In this document: piece by piece, positions 23,663 to 31,889 of the stretch | Layout: each line of letters begins with the position of its first letter | Position numbering within the stretch: position 1 is the stretch's first letter | Source: Clostridia bacterium | Lineage (GTDB): Bacteria > Bacillota > Clostridia > Oscillospirales > UBA644 | DNA length: 42,945 bases | Direction of reading: 5' to 3' | Assembly (NCBI GenBank): GCA_017623475.1 | Contig: JAGAPC010000046.1 | Coordinates: 1-42,945, forward strand | Notes under the pieces: model-generated | Database searches by the model: none | Told to the model about the DNA's origin: nothing | The model's input: the letters and a program-made list of their open reading frames with translations, nothing else | Translations under genes and position numbers: made by a program

Positions 23663-24202
23663 ATGAAGCAAACAAAGGTATCCACGTTGGTTTTGGCAGC
23701 GCTGTTTCTTGCCGTCGGAATGATTCTCCCCTTCCTTACCGGACAGATCAAAGAGATTGGAAACACCCTGCTTCCCATGCACCTGCCTGTAATGATGTGC
23801 GGACTTGTCTGCGGTTGGAAATACGGCGCCGCCGTGGGATTTATCCTGCCCTTTCTCCGATCGGTCTGCTTCGGAATGCCTCCCCTGTACCCCAACGCCG
23901 TCACCATGGCGGCGGAGCTGTGCGCCTACGGACTTTTGATCGGGATTTTTTATCAAATCTTTAAGAAAAAAACCATCCTTACCGTCTATGCAAGCCTGAT
24001 CCTTTCCATGATCGGCGGACGGTTGATCTGGGGGATTGCAAAGGTCCTCGTTTTAGGGCTTTCGGGGAAAGGATTCACCCTCGCCGCCTTCTGGGCAGGG
24101 GGATTTGTCGATGCGCTTCCCGGAATCATCCTGCAGTTGATTTTGATTCCATCACTGATGGCGTTAATCAACACTTTGACAAAAAAGAAGAAAAGAAATT
24201 AA
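23663..24202 (+). CDS. ECF transporter S component, substrate unknown
   Basis: A 179-residue membrane protein with about six helices, a short basic C-terminus (KKKKRN) and the early AALFLAVGMILPF segment characteristic of ECF-type vitamin transporter S components. The region TLLPMHLPVMMCGLVCG and the paired PPLYPNAVTMAAEL motif match clostridial members that I cannot assign to one vitamin. It would work with an energizing EcfAAT module encoded elsewhere. GAAGGA lies before the ATG, 15 bases after the carboxypeptidase stop, so the two are cotranscribed. No riboswitch is evident upstream. Confidence 0.82.
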   Translation: MKQTKVSTLVLAALFLAVGMILPFLTGQIKEIGNTLLPMHLPVMMCGLVCGWKYGAAVGFILPFLRSVCFGMPPLYPNAVTMAAELCAYGLLIGIFYQIFKKKTILTVYASLILSMIGGRLIWGIAKVLVLGLSGKGFTLAAFWAGGFVDALPGIILQLILIPSLMALINTLTKKKKRN

Positions 24203-24211
24203 GCACAATAA

Positions 24212-24242
24212 AAAAACGCTGACCGAAACGGTCAGCGTTTTT
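24212..24242. terminator. Bidirectional intrinsic terminator
   Basis: A perfect stem AAAAACGCTGACCG/CGGTCAGCGTTTTT with an AAA loop lies between the convergent ECF and RNase H genes. A and T runs on the two sides allow termination in both directions. Confidence 0.9.
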
Positions 24243-24260
24243 CATTATTACGGTATTTTA

Positions 24261-24953
24261 TTACTCAATTCCAAGAGCGTCCTTTGCCAGGCGGTCAGCC
24301 ATTTCGTTATACTTCACGCCGGTGTGGGCGGCGATCTTTTCAAAGGTAACCGACAACACACCGCGGTACGCCTCCGTTGCGGCGACGTATTCCTTCGCAA
24401 CGTAGGAGGAAGCCTTCCACTCCCCCTTGAACCAGGCGGCAATTCCGCTGTAATCGTGGCAGATGCGGACGTTTTTATATCCCATCTCTTCTGCCCGCTT
24501 CAGGGCTGTCAAGGTGGCGCGCAATTCCCCCGCAACGTTTCGGGCAGAGACCGCTTGGGGATGGTCTCCCCATCCGTTTTCGCAAATTTCCCGTCCGTCG
24601 TCGGTCAAAAGCACGCACCCGAATCCGTAGCGCCCGGTCTTTGCGTCGTAGCTTCCGTCCACGAAGGCGACCAGCATCCCTTGAGGAACCTCGTAAGAAA
24701 CCTCCGGTTCGGGGGAATCGTCCTTCTTCTTCCGGGGTTTTTTCGGGGCTTCCGGTTCGTCCGGCGCCTCTCCGGGCAGCACGGCAATCGGTCCGTCTCC
24801 GGCGTTCAGATATTCTTCCGCCTGCGCTTCCGTCGGGAAAGACTTGTATTTTGCCCCCTTGACGCCGAAAATCTGCGGCTCACATTCTGCCCACGTGTGG
24901 TAGATCCCGGGAGTGATCCCCACCCGGACGGCGTAAAACTTCGGTCCTGCCAT
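24261..24953 (-). CDS. rnhA: Ribonuclease H with N-terminal viroplasmin-type domain
   Basis: A 230-residue type 1 RNase H that cleaves RNA in RNA-DNA hybrids. Residues about 3-55 (KFYAVRVGITPGIYHTWAEC) are the hybrid-binding/caulimovirus viroplasmin domain. A Pro/Lys/Glu-rich linker (about 60-85) leads to the catalytic domain with the acidic residues in AFVDGSYD, VAGEL, CHDYSG and NEMADRLAK. AAGGAG precedes the ATG at 24953. This domain order is normal for clostridial RNase H. No clear promoter is seen, so it may depend on read-through from rpmB; TTGCAAAA/TTTTGCAA (24979-24996) forms a palindrome in the gap. Confidence 0.93.
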   Translation of the reverse strand: MAGPKFYAVRVGITPGIYHTWAECEPQIFGVKGAKYKSFPTEAQAEEYLNAGDGPIAVLPGEAPDEPEAPKKPRKKKDDSPEPEVSYEVPQGMLVAFVDGSYDAKTGRYGFGCVLLTDDGREICENGWGDHPQAVSARNVAGELRATLTALKRAEEMGYKNVRICHDYSGIAAWFKGEWKASSYVAKEYVAATEAYRGVLSVTFEKIAAHTGVKYNEMADRLAKDALGIE

Positions 24954-25020
24954 AAAATCTCCTTAAAATAAAAAAGCCTTGCAAAATTTTTTGCAAAACC
25001 TCCGTTCGTCTTTTTGAAAC

Positions 25021-25065
25021 AAAAACAAGACAGCACAGCGGACGGAAAAATCCGCACCTCTGTGC
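25021..25065 (-). terminator. Terminator after rpmB
   Basis: Minus-strand GCACA/TGTGC and GCGGA/TCCGC stems (25033-25042 with 25051-25065) stack across a five-base bulge and are followed by a T-rich run including TTTTTG. The bulge makes it weaker than the other terminators here. Confidence 0.6.
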
Positions 25066-25095
25066 CGTTATGCTCTGTTTTGGTTGTTTACTTCA

Positions 25096-25284
25096 TCAGA
25101 CAGCTCTCTGCACCTTACCGGAACGCAGGCAGGCAGTGCAAGCGTAAACGTGCTTTGCCTGACCGTTAACGATAGCCTTGACACGTCTGACGTTGGGCTT
25201 CCAAGTGCGGTTGGAACGTCTGTGGGAGTGAGACACCTTAATGCCGAAAGCAACGTCCTTGCCACAGTATTCACATTTTGCCAT
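25096..25284 (-). CDS. rpmB: 50S ribosomal protein L28
   Basis: A 62-residue ribosomal protein with the L28 signatures GIKVSHSHRRSNRTWKPN and a C-terminal basic end. It has two cysteine pairs, CEYC near the start and CTAC later, marking the zinc-binding form. The longer frame begins five codons upstream, but the ATG at 25284 is chosen because GGAGGTGG precedes it and the protein then begins MAKCEYCG as in relatives. It is monocistronic or leads into RNase H, and is divergent from smc. Confidence 0.96.
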   Translation of the reverse strand: MAKCEYCGKDVAFGIKVSHSHRRSNRTWKPNVRRVKAIVNGQAKHVYACTACLRSGKVQRAV

Positions 25285-25327
25285 TCTTTCCACCTCCAAG
25301 CGAGTGTTTGTTCATTCAGCACGCATT

Positions 25328-25356
25328 ATTATAGCAAAAAAAACGGCGGATTGCAA
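25328..25356 (-). promoter_or_regulatory. Sigma-A promoter of rpmB
   Basis: Minus-strand TTGCAA (25351-25356), 17 bases, TATAAT (25328-25333), about 45 bases before the ATG. Confidence 0.82.
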
Positions 25357-25409
25357 TACACTTAACAAAAAATTCATAAATTTGTCGGAACCAGGTCGGT
25401 GCAAAGGGG

Positions 25410-25438
25410 TTGAAAAAGGCGGAAAAATATGTTATTAT
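25410..25438 (+). promoter_or_regulatory. Sigma-A promoter of the smc operon
   Basis: TTGAAA (25410-25415), 17 bases, TATTAT (25433-25438), about 37 bases before the smc start. It is the only clear promoter at the head of the housekeeping block. Confidence 0.75.
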
Positions 25439-25474
25439 ATTTAAGTATAATCTATTTAAGAAGAGGGAACGATC

Positions 25475-28400
25475 TTGTTGAACGAAAAAAATGTCGGAAT
25501 CATCCCGGAAAACCGTCTGCGCCGTCTGGAGCTGCAGGGGTTCAAATCCTTTCCGGACAAAACCGTTATTGACTTCCGCGAAGGGATCACTGCCATCGTA
25601 GGTCCCAACGGAAGCGGAAAAAGTAATATTGCCGACGCCTTGCGCTGGGTTTTGGGAGAAACCTCCACGAAGACCCTGCGCGGCGCAAAAATGGAAGACG
25701 TTATCTTTAACGGAACGAAGGAACGCAAGCCCATGGGGTACGCGGAGGTTTCCATCGTTCTGGACAACGCCGACCAAATGTTTGACATCGACTACGCCGA
25801 AATCGTCGTCACCCGCCGCTTTTATCGGTCGGGAGACAGCGAATATCTTTTAAACCGCGCTCCGGTTCGCCTTCGGGATATCCGCGAGCTGTTCCGGGAC
25901 ACGGGCTTGGGCAGAGACGGGTATTCGGTCATCGGTCAGGGTATGATTACCGAAATCATCAAGGCAAAGCCGGCAGACCGCCGCTTCCTCTTTGAAGAAG
26001 CCGCCGGAATCGCGGGGCTGAAATTCAAAAAAGAAGAAAGCGCACGGAAATTGCGCCAGGCGGAAGAAAATCTCGTTCGGGTCGGGGATATTATCACCGA
26101 GCTTGCCGACCGACTCCCCTCCCTGGAGCATAAATCCAAAAACGCCCGCAAATTTTTGGACTACAGCGCGGAAAAGAAGGATCTGGAGCTGTTCGTCTGG
26201 CAAAAGCAATCGGAAAAGTACGCAGAAGATTTGGGGAAAGCCGTAGAAGTCAAAAAGACCTTTGACGATCAGCTGGAAGCGTCTGCGGAATATTTTGCCC
26301 GTGCAGAGGAAAAGGAAGAAGAACAAAACCAACGGATCCGGGAATTGAGCGAGGCTATGGACGAGGAGCATCGCCGCAAATCCGAAACCGAAGCCCAGGC
26401 CGCCGCGGCAGACGCGGAAATCCTGGTTCTTCAAAACGATCTTTCCCATTTGGAAGAGGAAAAAGAGCGTCTCCGCCGGGAGGACGAGCAGTCCGACGCC
26501 ATGAAGGCAGTCCTTTCGGAAGAAAAGAACCGCACCCTTTCGACGATCGCCGAAGGGGAAGAAACGGTTCGAAGCTTGGAAGAAAAAATCGCCGCCGTCG
26601 CTGCCCGCAGAGACCTTTCTAAAAAAACCGAAGAGGATTTCGGCTCCGAAGCAGGAAAAACCGCGGAAGAAACGGCGCAAAAGGTCTCCGAACTGACCGC
26701 CCTGCGCATCCGCAAGGCGTCGGCGGAGCAATCTCTGTGCGACATAAACGCCAAGCTGGACGATCTTGCCCTGGACGAGCAGGACGCAGAAGAAAAATTG
26801 GCGTCGCTGAAAAAAGCGCAGAAGGAATCCAAAAACGAGGTGGACAAATTCACGTCCATCATCAACGATAACAAAAACCGTCTGGAAGGATATCGGCTTC
26901 GCTTCGAAAACCGAAGGAATCAGATGGAAAAGAAGGACGCGGCGTTGCAGGAATTACGCATCGCCCTGTCGAAAAAACAGAGCCGCTTGCAGCTGCTTTC
27001 CGATATGGAAAAGCATTTTGAAGGCTTCAACTTTGCCGTCCGCACCGTCATGCAGGAATCCCAGCGGGGAATTTTGAAGGGCGAAATGGCAACGGTCGCC
27101 TCGGTGATTACCGTAGATCCAAAATACGCCGCCGCCGTGGAGATCGCCCTGGGGGCTGCCATTCAGAACATCATTACCGACGACGAACAATGCGCCAAGG
27201 CGGCCATGATGATGCTGAAAAACAAAAACGCCGGCAGAGCCACCTTCCTGCCCCGCACCACCATCAAGGGAAACCGCCTTGCGGTAAAGGGCTTGGAGCA
27301 GGAAAACGGCTATGTGGGCTTGGGCTGCGACTTAATTGAATACGATAAAAAATACGAATCGGTCATGGTCTTTTTGTTGGGAAGAACCGCCATCGCCGAA
27401 GATATCGACTCCGCCCTGGCGCTTTCCAAGCATCACGACCGAGCCTTCCGCATCGTCACCCTGGACGGGCAGGTGGTCAACGCCGGCGGATCGCTGACCG
27501 GGGGCAGTTTATCGAAGAATACCGGAATTCTGACCCGCCGCAACGAGATCGAAACCCTGACCGAGGAATTGGCAAAGCAGGAGGAATCCCTGAAAACCGC
27601 CGAGGGCGAATTGAGAGCCATGCGGGAGGAGGTTTCCGGCGCAGAAAAAATGATCGGAGAGATCAACGCCCAATCGGAAGCCGCCCAGCAAAACCGCATC
27701 AAGGCCCAGGCGGAATACGATAATTACGCTTCTTATATCGCCAACGTCAACCGCGCCCGGGAAGAACGGGCGTTGCAGACCGAGGCGTTACGGTTGAGAG
27801 AACGAGAACTTAAAACCCAAATGGCGGACTTCGATAAGCAAGCAGAGGCATTGACCCTTGCCATCGCCGCCGGAGAATCGTCGGCAAAAGCCGCGGAAGA
27901 GAAGCTGGCACAGCTGAAGGCGGAGCAGGAAGCCATCGCCGAAGAATTGCATCAGATCCAGCTGGAAATTCTCTCGGAGCAAAAGAACATCGAGCAAAAC
28001 AAAACCACCGTGGCGTCTTTGGATCAACGGATCGCCGATTGCGGACGAAGCGGAGAAGAAACCCGGCTTCAAGCAGAAGAAAATCTCCGTAAAACGGAAG
28101 AGGCAAACCAAGCCGTCGCCGAAGCGGAGGAAAAGAAAAACGCTCTGCTCAAGGCGGTTTCCGATCTGACCGAAAGGATCCGGGATCTTGCGGATCAACG
28201 CAGTAAGATCGAGGCAGAACAAAATCGGATGCGCGCCGAACAGAAGGAAATTTACGACACCAGAGAACGGCTGACCCGGGAATCGGAACGCACCCAGGCA
28301 AGGATCGACCAATTAACCGAGGCAAACAACGCCATTCTCTCCCGATTCTGGGACGAATACGAATTGACCTTGAGCGAAGTGGTCGCCATGAATCTTTCCT

Positions 28401-29080
28401 TCGATCTGCCCACCGCAAGAAAACGTACCGCGGAACTGAAGGATATGATCCGCGCCCTGGGACACGTGGACGTTTCTTCCATTGAGGAATACGCCGCGGT
28501 CAAGGAACGGCACGACAATCTGGCAGAGCAGTTCGACGATATCAACAAGGCGAAGGCAGAGCTGGAAACCATGATCGCCGGGCTGGAAGAAGAAATGGCG
28601 AAGATCTTTGAGGAGCAATTACATACCATCAACGAGGCCTTTGCGGAAACCTTCAAGGAAATGTTCAACGGCGGGGAAGCAAAACTGCGCCTCGACGAAC
28701 CGGACAATATTTTGGAATCGGGGGTTGAGATCTACGCCGCGCCTCCGGGGAAGATCATCAAAAACCTGGTCTCCCTTTCCGGCGGCGAGCAGGCGCTGAC
28801 CGCCATCGCGCTGTACTTCGCCATCCTGAAGATCAAGCCCTCTCCCTTCTGTCTTTTGGACGAAATTGAGGCAGCTCTGGACGACGTCAACGTTGCCCGA
28901 TACGCCGCCTATCTCCACCGTCTCTCGGCAAAAACCCAATTCGTCACCATCACCCACCGCCGCGGTACGATGGAAGAGGCGGACAAGCTGTACGGCGTCA
29001 CGATGGTCAACAAGGGGATCTCCCGCGTCATCGCCATCGACGTGGACGAAGTCAGCCGCATGAACCTGGATAAACAATAA
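25475..29080 (+). CDS. smc: Chromosome segregation ATPase SMC
   Basis: A 1201-residue condensin subunit that organises and segregates the chromosome with ScpA and ScpB. Walker A GPNGSGKSN is near residues 46-54 after LELQGFKSF. Two long coiled coils (about 175-510 and 680-1010) flank the hinge (about 515-660, with ATVASVITVDPKYAAAVEIA). The C-terminal head has the signature LSGGEQALTAIA and Walker B LLDEIEAALDD. The start is TTG, at 25475 or the adjacent 25478, after GAGGG; no in-frame ATG precedes the conserved region, and the N-terminus is about ten residues longer than usual. ftsY follows 11 bases later, the standard Firmicutes order. Confidence 0.96.
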   Translation: MLNEKNVGIIPENRLRRLELQGFKSFPDKTVIDFREGITAIVGPNGSGKSNIADALRWVLGETSTKTLRGAKMEDVIFNGTKERKPMGYAEVSIVLDNADQMFDIDYAEIVVTRRFYRSGDSEYLLNRAPVRLRDIRELFRDTGLGRDGYSVIGQGMITEIIKAKPADRRFLFEEAAGIAGLKFKKEESARKLRQAEENLVRVGDIITELADRLPSLEHKSKNARKFLDYSAEKKDLELFVWQKQSEKYAEDLGKAVEVKKTFDDQLEASAEYFARAEEKEEEQNQRIRELSEAMDEEHRRKSETEAQAAAADAEILVLQNDLSHLEEEKERLRREDEQSDAMKAVLSEEKNRTLSTIAEGEETVRSLEEKIAAVAARRDLSKKTEEDFGSEAGKTAEETAQKVSELTALRIRKASAEQSLCDINAKLDDLALDEQDAEEKLASLKKAQKESKNEVDKFTSIINDNKNRLEGYRLRFENRRNQMEKKDAALQELRIALSKKQSRLQLLSDMEKHFEGFNFAVRTVMQESQRGILKGEMATVASVITVDPKYAAAVEIALGAAIQNIITDDEQCAKAAMMMLKNKNAGRATFLPRTTIKGNRLAVKGLEQENGYVGLGCDLIEYDKKYESVMVFLLGRTAIAEDIDSALALSKHHDRAFRIVTLDGQVVNAGGSLTGGSLSKNTGILTRRNEIETLTEELAKQEESLKTAEGELRAMREEVSGAEKMIGEINAQSEAAQQNRIKAQAEYDNYASYIANVNRAREERALQTEALRLRERELKTQMADFDKQAEALTLAIAAGESSAKAAEEKLAQLKAEQEAIAEELHQIQLEILSEQKNIEQNKTTVASLDQRIADCGRSGEETRLQAEENLRKTEEANQAVAEAEEKKNALLKAVSDLTERIRDLADQRSKIEAEQNRMRAEQKEIYDTRERLTRESERTQARIDQLTEANNAILSRFWDEYELTLSEVVAMNLSFDLPTARKRTAELKDMIRALGHVDVSSIEEYAAVKERHDNLAEQFDDINKAKAELETMIAGLEEEMAKIFEEQLHTINEAFAETFKEMFNGGEAKLRLDEPDNILESGVEIYAAPPGKIIKNLVSLSGGEQALTAIALYFAILKIKPSPFCLLDEIEAALDDVNVARYAAYLHRLSAKTQFVTITHRRGTMEEADKLYGVTMVNKGISRVIAIDVDEVSRMNLDKQ

Positions 29081-29091
29081 GGATTGATTTT

Positions 29092-30003
29092 ATGGGATTT
29101 TTTGAAAAAATCAAACAAGGATTAAAACGCACTAAAGATTCCATCGGGGAAGGATTGAACGGCATTTTTGCCACCTTCCGCAAGGTAGATGAAGACCTTC
29201 TGGAGGAATTGGAGGAGCTTTTGATTTTAGCCGACGTGGGCTTTGAAACCACCGAAAAGATCATCGACACCCTGCGGGATCGGGCAAAAAAGGAAAGCAT
29301 TGATTCCGCCGATCAGCTTCGCCAAACCCTGGAGGAGATCCTGGCGGAATTTATGGAGGGAGATCACGCCCTTCATCTTTCCACGAAGCCCTCGGTCGTC
29401 CTGGTCGTTGGGGTCAACGGAGTGGGAAAAACCACCACCATCGGAAAATACGCAAACAAATTAAAGAACGACGGGAAATCGGTTCTCATCGCCGCCGCCG
29501 ACACCTTCCGCGCCGCCGCCATCGAGCAGTTGGAGGTCTGGGCGGATCGGGCAGGAGCGCAAATGGTGCGCCACGCCGAAGGATCGGATCCCGCCGCCGT
29601 GGTTTACGACGGAATCAAAGCCGCCGAAGGTCGCGGGATCGACGTTCTGATCTGCGATACGGCAGGGCGTCTTCACAATAAAAAGAATTTGATGGAAGAA
29701 TTGAGCAAGATCATGCGGATCATCAATCGGGAACTGCCCGACGCAGACAAAGAGATCCTCTTGGTTTTGGACGCCACCACCGGAACCAACGCCGTGGAAC
29801 AGGCGAAATATTTCAACGACGTCGTTCCCCTGACCGGAATCGTTCTGACCAAATTGGACGGCACGGCAAAGGGCGGAGTAACGCTGGCAGTTAAGGACGT
29901 GACCGGAATTCCCATCAAGCTGGTTTGCGTGGGCGAGCAGATCGACGACCTGCAGTATTTTGAACCGAAAGCCTTCGCCAAGGCACTGATCGAAAACAAC
30001 TGA
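29092..30003 (+). CDS. ftsY: Signal recognition particle receptor FtsY
   Basis: A 303-residue GTPase that receives SRP-ribosome complexes at the membrane. It contains the N domain (about 1-90) and the G domain with [33 protein letters not shown] and [10 protein letters not shown]. The acidic A domain of E. coli FtsY is absent, as usual in Firmicutes; a short amphipathic start ([11 protein letters not shown]) probably contacts the membrane. The ATG follows smc by 11 bases, with GGATTGATTTT giving a modest ribosome site. Confidence 0.96.
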   Translation: MGFFEKIKQGLKRTKDSIGEGLNGIFATFRKVDEDLLEELEELLILADVGFETTEKIIDTLRDRAKKESIDSADQLRQTLEEILAEFMEGDHALHLSTKPSVVLVVGVNGVGKTTTIGKYANKLKNDGKSVLIAAADTFRAAAIEQLEVWADRAGAQMVRHAEGSDPAAVVYDGIKAAEGRGIDVLICDTAGRLHNKKNLMEELSKIMRIINRELPDADKEILLVLDATTGTNAVEQAKYFNDVVPLTGIVLTKLDGTAKGGVTLAVKDVTGIPIKLVCVGEQIDDLQYFEPKAFAKALIENN

Positions 30004-30020
30004 ATTTTAGGAGATATTTT

Positions 30021-30335
30021 ATGCTGACGAGCAAACAACGCGCCTACCTTCGGGGGCTTGCCAACTCCATGAACGATCTGTTTCAGGTGGGGAAGGGCGG
30101 AATTACCGAAAATCTGATCACCCAAACCGACGAAGCCTTAGAAGCGCGGGAGCTGATCAAGCTCCGCTGCCTGGAGACCGCCGGGATCACCAGCCGGGAA
30201 GCGGCGGATATTTTGGCGGAAAAGTGCCGCGCCAATTCGGTGCAGGTCATCGGCAGTAAATTTATCCTTTACCGCCCCGCCTCCGACCCGAAAAAGCGGA
30301 AGATCGAGCTTCCGGCGGAGAAAAAGAGAAAATGA
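30021..30335 (+). CDS. yhbY: CRM-domain RNA-binding protein YhbY
   Basis: A 104-residue protein made almost entirely of one CRM domain, with the LTSKQRAYLRGLA start and the QVGKGGITENL loop (GxxG type) used for RNA contact. Family members associate with pre-50S ribosomal particles. A basic tail (KKRKIELPAEKKRK) closes the protein. TTAGGAGA precedes the ATG. The stop overlaps the start of nadD. Confidence 0.93.
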   Translation: MLTSKQRAYLRGLANSMNDLFQVGKGGITENLITQTDEALEARELIKLRCLETAGITSREAADILAEKCRANSVQVIGSKFILYRPASDPKKRKIELPAEKKRK

Positions 30336-31534
30336 GCCGCATCGGCATTTTCGGGGGAACCTTTGCCCCCTTTCACAAAGGACACGAGCAAGCATTAAAA
30401 TCCTTTTTAAATCTTGCCGAGATCGACCTTTGCCTGGTCATTCCCGCAGGAACCCCTCCCCACAAGACGAAAACGCAGATGTTTACCGACCGACAGCGGC
30501 TGGAAATGACACAGCGCGCCTGCGATGGGATCGAAGGGGTTACCGTCAGCGACTTTGAACTCCAAAAGGAAAGCAAAAGCTATACCTATCAGACCCTGGG
30601 ATGGTTGAAGGAGCAATATCCCGACGACACCCTGATTCTGTACGTAGGCTCGGACATGCTTCTGACGCTGCAACAATGGGTGCGCCCGGAAGAAATCTTT
30701 GCTTTGGCGGAAATCGCCGCCTTTTCCCGAACGGGAACGGATCTGACCGAATTAAAAAATCACGCAAGCGCCTTGGAGAAAACCTTTCCGGGGGCACGGA
30801 TTACCGTTTATCGGGAGCCACCCTTTGCCGTATCTTCCACCGAGATTCGGGAAAAATGGGAACGGGGCGAGGATTTATCCGACCTTATCCCGGAGGGCGT
30901 GAATGAATATCTGACCCTGTTGCGGTACGAAAATTTCCTGCGCTCCCACCTGTCGGAGCATCGGTTAAACCATTCCCTCGGCGTCATGAAGGAAGCGGAG
31001 GCGCTGGCAGAGATCCACGGGGCTGACGTGAAAAAAGCCCGCATTGCCGGACTTCTGCACGACATGACCAAGGAATATCCCAAGGAAGAGCATTTCCGAC
31101 TGTTTGAAAAATACTCCGTTGATTTGGATGAAAATCTGAAAACCAATAAAAACCTGTGGCACGCCGTCTCCGCCTCGGTGGCAATTACCGAGGTCTTCGG
31201 CATCACCGATCCGGAAATCGCCTCGGCGATTCGATTCCATACCACGGGCAAGGCAACGATGAGCCTTCTGGAAGCCATCCTTTATATCGCCGATCTGACC
31301 GACGAAACGAGGGATTACGACGACGTGGATTTCTACCGCGCCCTTGCCCGGGAAAACGTGGAAAAAGCCGTACTGATCGCCCTGCGCTGGTGTAAAAACG
31401 ACGTGGAAGAACGGGGACTGAACGTCCACAAAGACATGATCGACGCCATCGCGTGGCTGACCGAAAAATACCCCCATATTACCGAAGAAACCGAAAAAAC
31501 ACGAATGAAATACCCCATGAAAGGATCATTATAA
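30332..31534 (+). CDS. nadD: Fused nicotinate-nucleotide adenylyltransferase and YqeK-type HD hydrolase
   Basis: A 400-residue fusion. Residues 1-195 are NadD, which adenylates nicotinate mononucleotide in NAD synthesis: GIFGGTFAPFHKGHEQAL holds the GTF-H-GH adenylyltransferase motif, with IPAGTPPHK and a late SSTEIREKWERG. Residues about 205-390 are an HD-domain protein of the YqeK family, with NHSLGVMKEAEAL, LLHDMTKEYP and IADLTDETRDY; YqeK enzymes cleave diadenosine tetraphosphate symmetrically. In most Firmicutes these are adjacent separate genes; here the frame is continuous without a stop. The ATG overlaps the yhbY stop (ATGA), and the end overlaps the rsfS start (TAATG). Confidence 0.94.
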   Translation: MSRIGIFGGTFAPFHKGHEQALKSFLNLAEIDLCLVIPAGTPPHKTKTQMFTDRQRLEMTQRACDGIEGVTVSDFELQKESKSYTYQTLGWLKEQYPDDTLILYVGSDMLLTLQQWVRPEEIFALAEIAAFSRTGTDLTELKNHASALEKTFPGARITVYREPPFAVSSTEIREKWERGEDLSDLIPEGVNEYLTLLRYENFLRSHLSEHRLNHSLGVMKEAEALAEIHGADVKKARIAGLLHDMTKEYPKEEHFRLFEKYSVDLDENLKTNKNLWHAVSASVAITEVFGITDPEIASAIRFHTTGKATMSLLEAILYIADLTDETRDYDDVDFYRALARENVEKAVLIALRWCKNDVEERGLNVHKDMIDAIAWLTEKYPHITEETEKTRMKYPMKGSL

Positions 31535-31884
31535 TGGAAAATACGCTGAAAACCATCGTCAAAGCCTTGGACGAGAAAAAAGCCGTTGACATCAAGGTTC
31601 TGAAGATCGACGACATTACCTCCCTGTGCGATCATTTCGTCATCTGCAACGGCACGTCCACCACCCACGTCAAGACCCTCGCCGACGAATGTGAGGTTGC
31701 CACCGACAAGATCGGATCTAAGGTCCGCAATCGGGAGGGCATGGACGCCGGCAGTTGGATCCTGTTGGACTACGGCGATATCATCGTCCACATTTACAAC
31801 AAAGACACCCGGAACTTCTACAACCTGGAAAAGGTGTGGAGAGACGGCATTGAAATTGAAATCAACGACCTTTTGGAGGATTGA
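31534..31884 (+). CDS. rsfS: Ribosome silencing factor RsfS
   Basis: A 116-residue protein of the RsfS/DUF143 family, which binds L14 and blocks subunit joining under starvation. It shows CDHFVICNGTSTTHVKTLAD, the GSWILLDYGDIIVHIY segment and FYNLEKVW near the end. The open frame extends 27 codons upstream into nadD, but the ATG at 31534, in TAATG with AAAGGA before it, gives the family's usual length. leuS follows after five bases. Confidence 0.95.
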   Translation: MENTLKTIVKALDEKKAVDIKVLKIDDITSLCDHFVICNGTSTTHVKTLADECEVATDKIGSKVRNREGMDAGSWILLDYGDIIVHIYNKDTRNFYNLEKVWRDGIEIEINDLLED

Positions 31885-31889
31885 GCAAT

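Noticed and set aside
23656-23964. A 102-codon open frame overlapping the ECF S component
   Set aside because: It is in another frame of a gene with clear membrane helices and a good ribosome site, and its product is Arg/His/Pro-rich as shadows usually are.
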